A DNA stretch of 64,000 bases, from NCBI RefSeq assembly GCF_002575655.3, contig NC_053036.3:195456788-195520787 (forward strand). Reading direction: 5' to 3'. Within the stretch, counting starts at the first letter, position 1; each line of letters opens with the position of its first letter. The DNA comes from Aegilops tauschii subsp. strangulata. Taxonomy: Eukaryota > Streptophyta > Magnoliopsida > Poales > Poaceae. The notes beneath the pieces were generated by a model. That model saw only the letters and a list, made by a program, of their open reading frames with translations, was not told the origin of the DNA and ran no database searches. A program made the translations under genes and the position numbers. Shown in pieces: positions 23,431 to 32,959 of the stretch.

Positions 23431-24130
23431 GCTCTTTCTCACTCTTTCGAGGTCACTCCCTCGAGACTGCCTCACTCTTTCTTCCGCACGGCGGGCCACA
23501 CTCGCTCAATCTCGCTCTCTTTATCTGAGTCTCATTTAACCTCGTTTTCTTTCACACACAAATGATATGTCTCCCTGTTCGGGCCTCGATCGACACACTC
23601 TATACTCTCTCACATAGATTGTCTATCTAGGTCAGTCCATCCAAGCCGCCGCCACTCTTTCGACCTCATGGTGGGCCACTCTCACTCAATCTCTCTCTCT
23701 CTCTCTCTCTCCATATGTCTCGATTGACCTCGCTCTTTCTCGGACAAAAACGATATATCACCATGTTTGAGCCCAATTCGACCTATTCACATTGTATACT
23801 CTCTCACGCACATCGTCTATCTAGGTCACTCTCTCCAACCCGTCTCACTCTTTCGATCACATGGCGACCCTATGTGATCGGTTGACCTTGCTTCCTCCCA
23901 CACACAAAATATATCTACACGCCTGTGACTGGATCATCTCTCAAGCTCTATCTTAAAGCCCTCACCCTTGCCAAAAAGCTCAATCGGACAATATCTCTCC
24001 AAAGCATATATATTTGTTCAATGAATGACAGACCACACTCACTTTGTCTCTCTATCTATATGTCTCTCGATTGACCTCGCTTTCTCACACCGTATCTTCC
24101 ACGCGTTGAAGCTACTACCTCTCCATCCCT
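23430..24130 (+). repeat. Pyrimidine-rich tandem array, about 190-210 bp units
   Basis: Three diverged direct units are anchored by ACTCTTTCGA at about 23441, 23654 and 23847, and by GTCTATCTAGGTCA at about 23621 and 23815. Each unit has a CT-rich part and an ATTGACCTCGCT part. A (CT)n run lies at 23691-23713. The array begins exactly where the truncated gag ends. Confidence 0.65.
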
Positions 24131-24359
24131 CGCAAAGCCGGAGCTATTTACATTGCGAGGGGCACTCCAACCTTGGATTAATTTGTGTAGGCATTTATTC
24201 CGGTCGGTTTAGATTATATTTTCGTAGCATTCGGCCCACAACTACTCCAAACACCGTTGCAACCCACGCAACTCCCCTAGTTGATTTCCCTCTGGCTCGG
24301 TCATCGCTCTCTCGCACGTCCTTTCTGGTCTTCAATGTCGCACCATGGTATTATTGAAA
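24131..24359 (+). other. Unassigned sequence
   Basis: A short open frame here lacks domain text or codon bias; nothing else recognised. Confidence 0.3.
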
Positions 24360-24780
24360 AAACTATGTTGTTCTCTTTAATTATTATAAATAAACTACAA
24401 AACTACACACCGATAGTCCACTTGGAATGGAACAAATTTCGACCCACAAATTAAAGTGCTACAAACTACACACCGAGGGGCCCACATGTCATGAAACAAA
24501 TTTGGACCCATATACAAATTAAAAAATAAAGGACGAGGATCGAACATGCGACCGGGCCTTCAAGCCGCACGTCAATAGGCAACATACGTAGAATAGCAAT
24601 GTTTGTTCTACCCCCTTTGTTCACATAATGTTTTTATATTACCACAGCCTAATTAATGGATAACATGTAATATTATTTTTAGTACTATTCGCCTTCACTT
24701 ACTGGTGGGTTCCATGTGTGCTCTCTCTCTCTCCTCCCCTTCTACGTTTAGACGCACGGGCAAACAGGAGCAACTCGCGG
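24360..24780 (+). repeat. Dispersed repeat, copy 1 (see 28760-29125)
   Basis: Shares ordered blocks with a second copy 4.4 kb away: GTCAT-N-CAAATTTGGACC near 24488, ACGAG-ATCGAACATGCGACC near 24533, and CTTACTGGTGGGT near 24698 followed by CTCTCTCTCC. Copy 1 also has an internal partial duplication (AACTACACACCGA at about 24402 and 24466). Type unknown; non-coding. Confidence 0.55.
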
Positions 24781-25175
24781 GCGATGTTGCCGTTGACCAT
24801 ATCTGGACGCGTTCACAAGTCACGGCACCAGTTTCACGTACTAGCAGCACTAGTCAGTGTGTACGTGCACTGCACGTTAATTTGGAAGTATATTAAGTGC
24901 ATGTGGATATTAACTACTAGGATATTATTTGCGTGTTGTCATGTGGTTAGCACTATTTTTGGCATGAAAATAACTGCACGCTAAACGTGTTGAGCGCTCG
25001 ACATTGAAGCGGTCTAGGTCGTTGGATGACAAGGAATACATGTGGCTTGATGACGTTTTATATTTAATTTGATACGGCTCTAGCAGAACATTCAATCGAT
25101 CAAACCATACATTTCGTTCAGTCTGACTCCGACTTTAAATTATACGATGATCGATATAAAATAAACGGAAATGAT
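24781..25175 (+). other. Unassigned sequence
   Basis: AT-rich intergenic DNA leading to the 3' side of the minus-strand gene. Nothing recognised. Confidence 0.3.
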
Positions 25176-25212
25176 AAACGTTCGGATTTTAAGCATGGCA
25201 ATCCGAACGTTT
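25176..25212. other. Perfect 13-bp inverted repeat (hairpin)
   Basis: AAACGTTCGGATT, an 11-base loop, then AATCCGAACGTTT. It lies 12 bases beyond the stop codon side of the minus-strand gene, so it would be in the 3' untranslated region of that transcript. Confidence 0.75.
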
Positions 25213-25224
25213 TTCATGGCAAAT

Positions 25225-25914
25225 TTAGATTAAGCGGCGGCGGCGGGGGCGTCTCGCGGTGGGAAGCGGCTCCTCTGCCGTGCTCTGTGTGTCATCGGGC
25301 CACTGACCGACGGCGACGGCGGCGTCTTGCGTCGTTGTTGGCGTACTCCTGGACGTTGGCCGAGCTTCAAGGAAGGCCAAAATGTTCTGGACTTCGGAGC
25401 GAGTCAACTGGCGAGAGGAGGCGACTGGCGTTGGTGCAAGGAAGCGGTCGACGGCGGCCATCCGTGCCACTGAGGGGGGCACTGGCACCCGCACGGGGAC
25501 ACGCGTTGTCAACGGCGCGGCGGAGACATTCGTGTGCACGGGCACCGGCACGGGCGCGCACGTCAGTGCACGCGCAGGCGCATGCGCTGGCAGGTGCACG
25601 AGCGTGCGCGTCAGTGCACGCGCAGGCGCATGCGCTGGCAGGTGCACGGGCGCGTGAAAGTCTGCGGGGACCTCGTGGAACCCCGTGGGATCAAGCTCGG
25701 CGACAATGTGCGGCTCCCAGCCCATCAATGCCACGGGGATGGGCGCTGGCGCAGTCGGGGCGACGGGAGCCGGAACGGGAGCGGGGACAGGTGTGGCGTC
25801 TTCCCGCAAGGCCAGTTCAAGCTCGTCCCAAAGCGCCTTATGTTCTTGAGACTCCGGCTGGGTGTCTTCCTCAGGAAACTGGAACATTAAGGGCAGACCA
25901 TCGTGATGCGGCAT
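25225..25914 (-). CDS. Hypothetical Pro/Ala-rich protein
   Basis: A 229-codon single frame beginning MPHHDGLPLMFQFPEED. Residues 1-35 are acidic (EHKALWDELELALRED); the middle is rich in Pro, Ala, Val and His and contains a direct 16-residue repeat (VHLPAHAPARALTRTL, then VHLPAHAPARALTCAP), matching a 48-bp DNA repeat at about 25561 and 25609. A short helical segment near residue 165 (LTRSEVQNILAFLEARP) may be the only folded part, and the C-terminus is basic (ARRPRRRRLI). I recognise no family. The minus frame is preferred over a similar-length plus-strand frame because it has a TATA-like box and pyrimidine-rich leader upstream and a less Arg-biased composition. GC-rich coding with AT-rich flanks fits a grass gene. 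Confidence 0.5.
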   Translation of the reverse strand: MPHHDGLPLMFQFPEEDTQPESQEHKALWDELELALREDATPVPAPVPAPVAPTAPAPIPVALMGWEPHIVAELDPTGFHEVPADFHAPVHLPAHAPARALTRTLVHLPAHAPARALTCAPVPVPVHTNVSAAPLTTRVPVRVPVPPSVARMAAVDRFLAPTPVASSRQLTRSEVQNILAFLEARPTSRSTPTTTQDAAVAVGQWPDDTQSTAEEPLPTARRPRRRRLI

Positions 25915-26008
25915 GGCGTACGTTTAGGTCAGGCTAGTTGGAGGTAGACGACAGGAGAATCGGAGAGGAAGAGAGAGGATTGTAGCGATACCGAGTAGTG
26001 CGGGGTTG

Positions 26009-26016
26009 ATTTTAAA
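26009..26016 (-). promoter_or_regulatory. TATA-like box of the Pro/Ala-rich gene
   Basis: TTTAAAAT on the minus strand, about 95 bases before the ATG, followed by a CCTCTCTCTTCCTCTCC leader. Confidence 0.45.
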
Positions 26017-26676
26017 CTGTGGCGCCGTCGACATTAAAAGTGGGAGCAGTTGGGACGCCGGTGGGCGGCGGAGCCTGGTCAAAGGGCTCGCCTCCCGGTG
26101 AGCCTGCACAGCGGTCTGCTGACACGCCTCCCTGACAGCCGGCACAGCGGTCTGCTCGCACGCCTCCCGTCGACTCACACGCTTGCTCGGACGACACATG
26201 CCGATGAGAAGCGGGGACTCGTGGCGGCACGTAAACGCCCACGGTTTCAATAGTGAAAGCGTTCGCCTTAACATGAGAGGTCTTTGTTCCAAAATACCTT
26301 GGCTCTTCATTTGTGCAACTTGTCATAAGCAGCTTGTCTCAAATTGAAGAAAAAACTTACGAAGTAATATTTGTGCCATATCACGTGACCATGCTTAGTT
26401 TCAAGAATTTATGCTCACTTTTGGATTTTCTGAAATTTAAGATCCAGGATTCGAAACAATATCATAACCTGCATCATGCAATAAATTTTCAAGCCGTACA
26501 TCTGTCCTGTCGTATTTCTTAAGAAAGGATTTGGTCAAACATTTTGCTTAGTTAGACTTCAGACAAGTTATATATGCAGAGTAAAAGGATAATCACTCCG
26601 TACCAGTTTATTGCCTGATATATTAACTCAAGTACTAGGCACGAACAAACGGGCTCAATTATGTGCTCATCCTGGT

Positions 26677-26677
<1 letters not shown>
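26017..26677. other. Upstream region of the minus-strand gene; otherwise unassigned
   Basis: Includes a tandem pair of about 32 bases (GCACAGCGGTCTGCT) at about 26106 and 26143 in GC-rich sequence. From 26300 the sequence is AT-rich with no recognised feature. Confidence 0.4.

Positions 26678-26731
<54 letters not shown>
26678..26731 (+). repeat. Microsatellite (TAG)18
   Basis: Eighteen uninterrupted TAG units. Poly-Tyr or poly-Leu frames on the opposite strand are artefacts of this repeat. Confidence 0.97.
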
Positions 26732-27414
26732 GCAATGCAGTTGACGGGTGACCTTGACGAGCGGTGACCGAGGGAATTGAACCATGCTCGGCATGGTAGG
26801 TAATGTTGTCTAGTTACTAAAGCATCCCTCCGTTGTTCATCGGTAGTCATTATGGACCGGGGACATGAGGGGAATTTCCTAGGCTGGAATTCTGGCCGCC
26901 AGATATTTCGACTTGAAACGCTGAGGCTCGACTGGTTGGGGTTGCCTAATGTGCGTACCACGCACGCCACCGAAGGACACGAGCCTGGTTTTTTTAGGAT
27001 CAACACGAGCCAAGGTCTGGCTGGTACGCCGTTGGGTCCTACCATTCGAGAATACGAAAGGAACCTTTTAAATAGCCAAACGAATCTATGTGTATTACAA
27101 TACCCGTATTTTCCTTGCAAATACTAATCTCAACGTGGTAATTGATTTATGACGAGTTGTTGAATTAGAGTGAGTTTGTGATATAGTGATCTCAACGTGG
27201 ATTTCACATTTCATGGTATCCCTAGTAAGTTTTCCAATGCAAATTCAAATTTAAAAGATGAACAATATGGAGGTGAGAAAACTTTGTATGTATCAAGCAT
27301 ATGACCACACACACACACACAGAGAGACACACACGCACGAACACAACAACAATCCAATAAGTATAGTGCATCTATTTTTCCAAACCATGCATGTATGACA
27401 CGAATTCAAAAATA
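26732..27414. other. Unassigned sequence
   Basis: No credible coding frame. A short (CA)n run lies at about 27307-27320. Confidence 0.3.
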
Positions 27415-27574
27415 CTCCTTCTATTCCTAAATATTAGTCTTTTAGAGAGTTCAACAAGTGACTACATACGGAGCAAAATGAGTGAATCTAGACTCTAAAA
27501 TATGTCTATATACATCCGTATGTGCCAGTCCATTTGAAGCCTCTAAAAAGACTAATATTTAGGAATGAAGGGAG
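27415..27574. mobile_element. Stowaway-type MITE
   Basis: A 160 bp element with inverted ends (CTCCTTCTATTCCTAAATAT and its complement near 27555-27574) flanked by TA on both sides. The interior has the ACATACGGAGCAAAATGAGT block of a common Triticeae Stowaway/mariner family. No coding. Confidence 0.9.
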
Positions 27575-27819
27575 TAAAATGTAAGACATCCATGGTCCTC
27601 AGTTCAATATTTAAAATGAACATGAAACTGAAACATGAATATTAAGTCTAGTACTACAGTACATGCAAATGTTGTGTTTAGGCGGAGGTATGATTGTCGG
27701 GGGTCAACCCCTCGGCCTTAGATAAAATTGTGGAGCTCTGTTTAGGGTTGTTTAGATTATATTTGTCCCCACCCTCCCAACCACCGATTGGTTGTGCACC
27801 CCCCACCCCTCCTCCCCGG
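27575..27819. other. Unassigned sequence
   Basis: Low-complexity C-rich stretch at about 27770-27820 (CCACCCTCCCAACC, then CCCCCCACCCCTCC). No gene. Confidence 0.3.
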
Positions 27820-28745
27820 GAGAATATCATGTGCCCCCATACCTTAGATGCTATATGCCGATACGAGTTGCTTGGAGCTTGTAGATATACCTTAGATGCT
27901 ATATGTGTCTTAATATTTTTGCAGGAAACCTTGATGAGTTTGAGAATTGCACACAATTTGTACAAAAACTACTTAGATGCCCTTTGATCCCATATCCAAC
28001 GACCTCGAAGCTCATATCACCATAGCATCTAAGATGAAGGAGGGCATCATATTCTCATGTATGTAAGAATATCATGTGCTACCACACCTTAGATGCTTTG
28101 GTGATACAAGCTCGTCGGAGGCGTTGGATTTGTGACCCAACACCTCCTCGGTGGTTCGAATGGTTTTTTGCAGAAAAGCCCCAAAAGAGTTCGGCCACTG
28201 CTTACAAGCACAAAGACTGCTCAGATGCCATTGGATCTCAGATCAAACGACCTCAAAGCTCGTATCACCGTAGCATCCAAGCTATGATAGCACCTTATGT
28301 TTTCTCGCACGGGAGAGTATGAGGTGCTCCCGCACCGTACATTCTATGGTGATACGAGTTCACTGAGATCTAATGGCCCACAGTAGGAGGTTTGAATGTT
28401 TTTGCAATATACGGCTGATAGAGTTTGGGAAATGCGCAGAAAGTACAAGTACTACGCATGTGCCATCTGATCACTGATCATACGACCTAGATGCTCATAT
28501 CACCGTAGCGGGTAATTAAGCTACGGGGAGCACCTAATATGAGCACCAGGGAGCCGTTGGATCGAAGATGCAGCGGCACACACGAGGCCTGAATGTTTTA
28601 TTTGCAAAAAAACCTTTGGAGAGTTTGGAAATTGCGCATAATTACAAAGACTACTCCCAAGCCATTGGATCTCACTTCCAACGGTGTAAAAACTCGTATC
28701 ACCATAGTATCTAAGCTGCGGGGTGGATGTGATATTCTATGCCGC
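27820..28745 (+). repeat. Four-unit tandem array with internal inverted segments
   Basis: Four diverged units of about 200-246 bp anchored by AAA-N-CTACTTAGATGCC (27964), AAAGACTGCTCAGATGCC (28212), AAGTACTACGCATGTGCC (28448) and AAAGACTACTCCCAAGCC (28646), each followed by a CCAACGACCTC-type block and CTCGTATCACCRTAGCATC. Each unit also carries the reverse complement of the last block (CCTTAGATGCTAT, GGTGATACGAG), so every unit could fold on itself. Confidence 0.65.
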
Positions 28746-28759
28746 TGTCATTTTTGTTC

Positions 28760-29125
28760 GTAAACTTGCAAAATACGTGTAACTCGTGTCATTACTTGTC
28801 TAACCGTGCAAAGTGTTTTTTTCAAAAAAACCATCCTACACTGAAATATCGGAACAACACACGGGGGTCCCACTTGTCATTAATCAAATTTGGACCTAAA
28901 ACTAACAAATCTGAAAGACGAGATTCGAACTGGCAACCTAGACTACAAAGCGTAAGTCGATAGCCTGAAAAACGAACGGTTGTTGGCTTTGTCCCATAAC
29001 TTGATTTTATACAGTACTTGCGTTGAGTAGAGTAGAGGGAGTGCCTCGTCAACACGTGCATGACCGTTGTCTCACTTACTGGTGGGTCCCAGGTCTGCGA
29101 TCTCAATCTCTCTTCTCTCCATCGT
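28760..29125 (+). repeat. Dispersed repeat, copy 2 (see 24360-24780)
   Basis: Carries GGTCCCACTTGTCAT then CAAATTTGGACC at about 28865, GACGAGATTCGAACTGGCA at about 28917, and CTTACTGGTGGGTCCCAGG at about 29077, in the same order as the copy at 24.4 kb. Confidence 0.55.
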
Positions 29126-29989
29126 CTAACCTTTGCACGGGCACACACGAAGAGCGGCGCTAGCTTGCCGTGGTGTTATTACAACTAAAAAAAGCTTGGA
29201 AAATAGAAGAATCGCCTAGAACAAGAGACGTGTGGCTGGTCGAGATGGAGCTAACCACATCTATCCTTCGTGCCACGTTTGCATGATGAAGTTGTGTGGC
29301 TAGTGGGGTGTTTTCGATCGACTGGCTGGGTCCCGAGGTCGAACCATAGGTACTACGTCTGATACAGTATATTTTTACACGCACATTTTTCCTCCGTGCC
29401 GAGACGTGGCACACCCTACCGCGCGGTTTCGGGGTCCTCCCGGGTGGTGCACGCATATATTCTTCCTGACGTGGGACGCCCTACCACACGTTTTCTGGGT
29501 CCTCCTCGGTCGTAGCGTCGAAGCAAGTAAATGAGTCGTCAAATCACGAAAGACCACCTTTCCCACCGAGTACATCAGTGAAGCACGGTGGCTAGCTAGT
29601 TGGGCTAGTTCGACCGATTAGCTAGGCCGCCGCCACATTGGTTTTTTCACCCCTTTTTTTATCTACTTGCCGGCAAGTAAATTTAAATATCCACCGCGGC
29701 GTTGCTCTGGTGTTTGGGTGCGGCAGGATTTTTATTTTTTTGATTGACGGGAGCAGGTGCGGCGGGATTTTTAATTTTTTGATTGACGGGAGCAGGCGCG
29801 GCAACAATTAGTCACGATGACTCCGCCTGTAAAAACCCACTGCTCCCTGATGTGAGAAGTCCTCGACTGGTGTTTTACCATGGTGAAAACCAAAAGATTC
29901 CCCGCTCCCTTCGCCTTCCCGTAGATTGCATTGCCTTTCAGCCGTTTCGCCCCCTTTGCTTCCTCTCCCCATTGCTTCTACCTGGTGCC
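29126..29989 (+). other. Upstream region of the coiled-coil gene
   Basis: No gene. Contains CGTCAAATCACG and CACCTTTCCCACCGAGT (about 29537-29575), weakly like the upstream module found at 31.4 and 34.9 kb, and a duplicated GGATTTTTA-TTTTTTGATTGACGGGAGCAGG phrase at about 29725 and 29764 (differing by a few bases). Confidence 0.4.
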
Positions 29990-30694
29990 ATGGTGGCGCA
30001 GCAGATTACGGAGTCCGAGGTGAGGCGCCTGACACAGGAGCTCCATGCCAAGGATGCGGAGCTCAGGGCCAAGGACGTGGAGCTCCGTGAGCTCAAGGAG
30101 GAGAGGAGTGCCATGCTCCTCCGTTATGTGCGGGAGTTCACGAAGCTTCAAAAGCGGCAGGCGTCCACCACAAAGATGCTCGAGGCGTCAGCGGCGTTGC
30201 TGCAGAAAGCGGGAGATACGATAGGCCGTCAGGGGAGCCGGCTGGAGCACGAGCGGGCCGGTCGTGACAAGGTCCAGGATCGCCTCAGCCACTTGGTGAA
30301 CCAAGTTGCCACGCACGTGTTGCGGCTGCGCGATGCCTACCGTCGTGCCAGCGCGACGATGCCGGCCGTCGGGCTAAACCCGTTCGACCACCCGGTCGAC
30401 TTCAACGAGCTGCGGCTTCCTGACCTGGTCTCCTTCTTCACCTATATCTCCGAGGAGATGAGTCGTCTCCGCGCGATGGTGGGGGCTGAGCTGGACAAGG
30501 AGGGGTTGCGGGCTGCCGTCGCCATTGCCGGGCGAATCCTTTTAGGGCTCCGTCACCAGAATCCATTCGTGCCATTGGACGCCGTCTTTGACGAGCTGCC
30601 TCCCGTCGACCGGGAGCGGGCTCTGTGGGCGGTTGCACCCTACATCACCAACGTCGTGCGCCTCGAGAAGCAGAGGGACTTCGGTGGTGTTTAG
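29990..30694 (+). CDS. Hypothetical coiled-coil protein
   Basis: The first good-context ATG (GGTGCCATGGTG) gives a 234-residue protein. Residues 8-60 form a strongly charged helix with two short repeats (AKDAELR, AKDVELR) followed by ELKEERSAMLL; residues 60-125 continue as a helix rich in Gln, Arg and Ala. The C-terminal half (about 130-230) is not coiled coil and includes NPFDHPVDFNELRLPDL and ALWAVAPYITNVVRLEKQ. No catalytic motif. GC-rich codons, no intron needed. Upstream in-frame codons back to 29783 look non-coding. I do not recognise the family; the helix suggests dimerisation. Confidence that it is a gene is moderate because the frame is long, GC-rich and biased at third positions. 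Confidence 0.55.
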   Translation: MVAQQITESEVRRLTQELHAKDAELRAKDVELRELKEERSAMLLRYVREFTKLQKRQASTTKMLEASAALLQKAGDTIGRQGSRLEHERAGRDKVQDRLSHLVNQVATHVLRLRDAYRRASATMPAVGLNPFDHPVDFNELRLPDLVSFFTYISEEMSRLRAMVGAELDKEGLRAAVAIAGRILLGLRHQNPFVPLDAVFDELPPVDRERALWAVAPYITNVVRLEKQRDFGGV

Positions 30695-31239
30695 GCACCC
30701 TCTGCATGGGCATGTCCATGTCTCGGCGCAACATGACCGTTGGATCAAACTCACACGGTGCAGATCAGTCACTGTAGCACAAAGCGTGTGGGTGTGTTTG
30801 GTTGCATTCTCATCTCAATATAGTTGTTTCCTCTTCGTGCATTTTTGTCAACCTACTAGTGTGGACTCATGCACCCTTCATGCACTCTGCCAAACACCCA
30901 AAAGTGGGTCGAGAAGGGAACTTTTGCTCCCATCCCGTGCACCCTTCATACACCCTGCCTAACACTATTCGTGCTTCATATGGTTCATGTTTCATGGAGT
31001 ACTGTAGCACCGTACTCTTCGTGTGATGTGGACCTAGTTCTGTTAACATTGATCTCACCGTTCATTCTCGACCGGACAGTCGAAAAAGTGGTACTATGTT
31101 ACATATAGGAGTAGTTGACATGTGCACAACATCATTTGTTATCGTCATATCTTACTACACTAGCAACAAGATTGTGTAGTACTGACGTATGAACCACTGC
31201 ACATGCCTAGTAGTAGGAGCACTGTGTATGTTCAAGTGG
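30695..31239 (+). other. Intergenic region with direct repeat
   Basis: GCACCCTTCAT with CACCCTGCC/CACTCTGCC is repeated at about 30869 and 30938 (TGCACCCTTCATACACCC). The TGTGTTTGGTTGCATTC phrase at about 30795 resembles ends of Tourist-like elements but no second terminus is clear. Confidence 0.4.
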
Positions 31240-31545
31240 CTGCCGTGTTTCGCAATCCTCCATCGTAAGAGTGGAAACGCTTGTTGTAATCATTTTTTCT
31301 TCAGAAAAACAATGGACACGCTCTACCGTGCGGATCCTCCTCCAGCCATGCACTAAATTACTCACTTTCACCGACGTGTGGGACAGCCAGCACCTGGGTC
31401 CACCAGCCATGCACTAAATTACACTGTAGTAGAGTGACGGTAGACTACCCCGATCGAACCTCCGCAATAATGCCCAATGAGCCATCAAATCACAAAACCC
31501 CCTCCTTTCCGGCAGTGAGTTAGACGGACGAAGAACCATCATTTC
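31240..31545 (+). promoter_or_regulatory. Recurrent upstream module, copy 1
   Basis: Sequence blocks in order: ATCCTCCATCGTAAGAGTGG, CACTTTCACCGACGTGTGGG, CCTGGGTCCACC, AATGCCCAATGAGCCATC followed by AAATCACAA, CCTTTCC, GACGGACGAAG and AACCATCATTTCACT. The same blocks appear at 34785-34960 and 49330-49445 on this strand and inverted at 51115-51255 and 55160-55345. Here it lies about 105 bases before an ATG, so it is the likely promoter of the next gene. Confidence 0.55.
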
Positions 31546-31649
31546 ACTCTTCTCTCTCGGCTTCCTCTCTTGAAGAAAACCCCCACTCGCTTCGCTTCTC
31601 CCTCATCTCGTTCCTCCTTTCACTCTTCTCTCTCAGCTTCCTCTCTTGG

Positions 31650-32721
31650 ATGGACGCCGGAGCACCGGCCGACGTGATGTCTATGGCTCTGGCCAAAACC
31701 GTCGAGGCTCATGGTACGAAGAAGCGCAAGCACCCCGCCGAGACTACCGCAGACAAGCTCAAAGCCATCGCCCTGTCCAAGCCCCCCTCTCTGGGATCCC
31801 TCATTAAGCAAGTCCGGGTAATGTCTCATGTTGACGATCTTTTTCTCGACCTTGATCGTGTTTTTTCATCTAACACGCAGTACTAGTACTGGTAGTACAA
31901 CTTTCTGGGTGATCTTGCATGTGATTTTAGTGTGCCAAATGACGGTTCTAAATTCCTCTTTTGACCAAAACATGCGAGAGGTTGACACTGATTTCTTATA
32001 GATTACTTTCAACTACTCCCTCTGTCCCAAATTTCTTGTCTTAGATTTGTCTAGATACGGATGTCTCGAATACTAAAATGTGACTTGATACATCCGTATC
32101 TAGACAAATCTAAGACAAGAATTTTGGGAGGGAGGGAGTACTTTATGAACATCAATGCTACCTTTTAAGAGGGTATATTTGCCTTAGTAACTTGTGTTAT
32201 GGATATTGCATGTAATCCCTCTGCTCTCATGCCTTTGAAGACATGTTCTAGTGTCGAAAATCATCTTATATTTCTGAACGGAGGTAGTAATAAAATATGG
32301 TTTCTGTTTGAATTAGAACCAGGTCCGTGGTGGAGATGAAGTTCTCAAAGTCATGTCGCGTGAACTGGAAGACCTGATGATGAGTTCTATTGCTGAACTA
32401 TCCAGCTGTTGTGTCCTTGTCGCCACGTGTCCTGAACTAGTGTTTTCCTGTAGCATTGTTGTCAGGCGTGTTCTCGAGGCTGTACTTGACCACAACAATT
32501 TCCTGGTTGTGCCTTCGATTACGAAGGGTGTGGTTCTTGTAAAGCTTCCCAATAAATCTGATGCGGCCTGTCTTCATCATCATGTTTATGAGTGGAAAGA
32601 CCACTCTGTTAGGTTCTCCAAGGTTGACAAGATGGTGATGGTGCATGTAGACATCTCACACAAAGTCCATGGCCTAGTCAGTTATGCGGGGTTCATCCCG
32701 TATGTCGGTGGCAAGAAATAG
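31650..32721 (+). CDS. Hypothetical two-exon gene
   Basis: Exon 1 31650-31817 (MDAGAPADVMSMALAKTVE..., 56 codons) ends at CGG|GTAATG; exon 2 32323-32721 starts after AACCAG and is in the same phase. The spliced product is about 188 residues. Exon 1 is basic (TKKRKHPAE), a possible nuclear signal. Exon 2 has an acidic start, a hydrophobic stretch (SCCVLVATCPELVFSCSIVV) and a C-terminus ending YVGGKK. No domain recognised. The intron contains a Stowaway element at 32016-32138. The ATG context and start resemble those of the gene at 49684 (both begin Met-Asp-x-Gly-Ala), and both have the shared upstream module, so they may be distant relatives or have acquired the same promoter. Confidence 0.55.
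32016..32138. mobile_element. Stowaway-type MITE in an intron
   Basis: A 123 bp element, CTCCCTCTGTCCCAAATTTC at the left and its near complement at the right, flanked by TA. The inner arms (GATTTGTCTAGATACGGATG and complement) pair well, giving a long hairpin. Confidence 0.92.
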
Positions 32722-32959
32722 TCTGCAGAGTTTAGTTAGTGCAACTTTGCTTGTCTGTAGTAAGTACTATTGTTCAGTACTTGATTGTGTTTGTGAACCC
32801 TGTATTGTTTATTAGTACTGCCGCTTTTGGTGTGTGAACGGTCTATGTTAATGTCTGTCCACTCAATTCAGTCTGTATATTTTGAAGTATCCAGATCATA
32901 TTTTTTGTGAGGACGGTTTATCAATTATGGTTACACTCCAATATCTGTATGCATTGCAG

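Noticed and set aside
25287..25937. Plus-strand open frame of 216 codons over the Pro/Ala-rich gene
   Set aside because: Very Arg-rich shadow of the minus frame; no promoter-like start.
26552..27120. Minus-strand frames with poly-Leu or poly-Tyr
   Set aside because: Translation of the (TAG)18 microsatellite.
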